Of a stretch of 14,481 nt of DNA, positions 13,820 to 14,481 are shown one piece after another (the stretch's first letter is position 1; every line of letters begins with the position of its first letter). The notes beneath the pieces were generated by a model that saw only the letters and a program-made list of their open reading frames with translations, searched no databases and was not told where the DNA came from. The stretch comes from JAYQUR01 sp038133505 (GTDB taxonomy: Bacteria; Pseudomonadota; Alphaproteobacteria; MPNO01; UBA830). The stretch is from positions 1 to 14,481 of the forward strand of contig JAYPTI010000084.1 in assembly GCA_038133505.1 (NCBI GenBank). The letters are read 5' to 3'. A program made the position numbers and the translations under genes.

Positions 13820-14200
13820 ATGGCGGATATCACGCCTGACGTTCCCGAAGGGCGTCAGCTCATCCAGGGTTACGGCGCGGGCGGGTTTCGCGTTGCCGGC
13901 CGGCGCTACGAGGGCTCGGTCATCATCCTGCCGACGCGGACCCTGCCTTGGGCCGTCGAGCGCTTCGTCGACGTGCTGCCGGAAAATCTCGGACCGATCT
14001 ACGACGCGGCGTCCCAGATAGAGGTTCTGCTGATCGGTTGCGGCACCAGAATGGCGCCGCCCAACGTGAATATCCGCGAAGCGATGCAGCCGCTCGGGAT
14101 CGTTCCGGAATTCATGGATACGGGTGCGGCGTGCCGGACGTTCAACGTGCTGCTGTCGGAGGACCGGGCGGTCGCCGCGGCGCTTCTCGCGGTAGAGTAA
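13820..14200 (+). CDS. Mth938-like / NDUFAF3-like protein (DUF498)
   Basis: A 126-residue soluble protein of the Mth938-like family. Its mitochondrial member NDUFAF3 is an assembly factor of respiratory complex I. Visible family features are the Q-G-Y-G-A-G-G-F-R-V start, G-S-V-I-I-L-P, the central L-L-I-G-C-G-T-R-M strand-turn, and the M-D-T-G-A-A-C-R-T-F-N-V-L-L segment near the end. The protein has no signal peptide or membrane helix. The gene is 21 nt behind secF, a neighbourhood also found in other alphaproteobacteria and consistent with a role in assembling membrane complexes. In many relatives a phytoene/squalene-synthase-like gene (the NDUFAF6 type) follows; here the operon ends in a terminator instead. 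Confidence 0.9.
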   Translation: MADITPDVPEGRQLIQGYGAGGFRVAGRRYEGSVIILPTRTLPWAVERFVDVLPENLGPIYDAASQIEVLLIGCGTRMAPPNVNIREAMQPLGIVPEFMDTGAACRTFNVLLSEDRAVAAALLAVE

Positions 14201-14226
14201 ATCGCGCCGAACAACGCGCCAAAGAG

Positions 14227-14248
14227 AAGGGGGCCTTGAGGCCCCCTT
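14227..14248. terminator. Hairpin terminator between convergent genes
   Basis: AAGGGGGCC (14227-14235), loop TTGA, GGCCCCCTT (14240-14248): a perfect 9-bp stem with a 4-nt loop. It lies in the 89-bp gap between the end of the Mth938-like gene (plus strand) and the end of the PuuD-like gene (minus strand). The A/T pairs at the stem base and T-rich flanks on both strands (CGTCGTTTC on plus, CTCTTTGG on minus) suggest a bidirectional terminator, though the U-runs are weak. Confidence 0.75.
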
Positions 14249-14289
14249 CGTCGTTTCGGCTGATGCCGGTTCGGTTCGGAACGGGTTCC

Positions 14290-14481
14290 TTAGAACAGGT
14301 TCTGGGCCGAGACCATGGCATACAGCATCGGGATCGACAGCATGGTGTTGGTCCGCGAGAACAGCATCGCGGTACGACCCGCCTTCGCCTTCTCGGCAGC
14401 CTCGACCTGGACGATGCCCAGCGCCTTCTTCTGGTTCGGCCAGATGATGAACCAGACGTTGAACCACATGATCGTGCCGAG
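14290..14481 (-). CDS. PuuD-like (DUF989) membrane protein, C-terminal part only
   Basis: The minus-strand frame ends at a TAA at 14290-14292 and is open through the right edge, leaving the last 63 residues. They read G-T-I-M-W-F-N-V-W-F-I-I-W-P-N-Q-K-K-A-L-G, a basic/Ala-rich stretch, then F-S-R-T-N-T-M-L-S-I-P-M-L-Y-A-M. This is the end of the membrane part of the urate hydroxylase PuuD family as I know it. Two hydrophobic segments are visible. The protein stops right after the last helix with no C-x-x-C-H haem-binding motif, so the cytochrome c domain of full-length PuuD is absent. It is probably a short membrane-only homologue; urate oxidation should not be assumed. Confidence 0.75.
   Translation of the reverse strand, partial: LGTIMWFNVWFIIWPNQKKALGIVQVEAAEKAKAGRTAMLFSRTNTMLSIPMLYAMVSAQNLF

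Noticed and set aside
11837..14467. An 876-codon open frame on the minus strand opposite secD, secF and the Mth938-like gene
   Set aside because: It crosses three real genes and the terminator, and its composition (Arg, Asp, His, Gln) is that of a shadow frame; the real minus-strand gene at 14290-14481 is in another frame.

Overview
This window reads as a stretch of core chromosome from a GC-rich alphaproteobacterium. Codons are strongly G/C at the third position. The gene order (SPOR protein, nagZ, scpA, scpB, tatA, tatB, tatC, serS, surE, pcm, LysM/M23 lipoprotein, DUF815 ATPase, yajC, secD, secF, Mth938-like) is a familiar alphaproteobacterial arrangement, most like Rhodospirillales and related orders. 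The order-level placement is inference from gene order and protein flavour; no database search was possible. I see no insertion sequence, phage gene, CRISPR array, tRNA or rRNA. Nearly all bases are covered by recognisable genes.

Layout: (1) 2-1388, the 3' end of a SPOR-domain envelope protein overlapping nagZ, i.e. septal peptidoglycan binding and muropeptide recycling. (2) 1416-3118, a sigma70-like promoter followed by overlapping scpA-scpB, the partners of SMC in chromosome segregation. (3) 3141-4246, a stand-alone FbpC-type ABC ATPase with its own promoter and no permease beside it. (4) 4271-8696, a promoter followed by tatA-tatB-tatC-serS-surE-pcm, all tightly packed; this joins the twin-arginine translocase, seryl-tRNA synthetase and two stress/repair enzymes (SurE nucleotidase and Pcm isoaspartyl methyltransferase). 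(5) 8705-9804, a lipoprotein with two LysM domains and a degenerate M23/LytM domain, apparently expressed from a promoter that would give a leaderless mRNA. (6) 9765-10622 on the minus strand, a DUF815 AAA-type ATPase whose 3' end overlaps that of the lipoprotein gene by 40 bp. (7) 10732-14200, a promoter followed by yajC-secD-secF and an Mth938/NDUFAF3-like gene: the Sec accessory complex plus a putative complex I assembly factor. (8) A likely bidirectional terminator, then on the minus strand the 3' end of a PuuD-like (DUF989) membrane protein that runs off the window.

Common theme: envelope biogenesis and protein export (Sec and Tat), with cell-division and chromosome-segregation partners. 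Five promoter-like sites are visible in the gaps, four with a 17-bp spacer and one with 16. They divide the plus-strand genes into about five transcription units. I did not find a previously undescribed system. The points most worth a second look are the leaderless promoter architecture, the catalytically degenerate LytM protein, the 40-bp convergent overlap, the inverted repeat between divergent genes, and the Mth938 gene lacking its usual phytoene-synthase-like neighbour.
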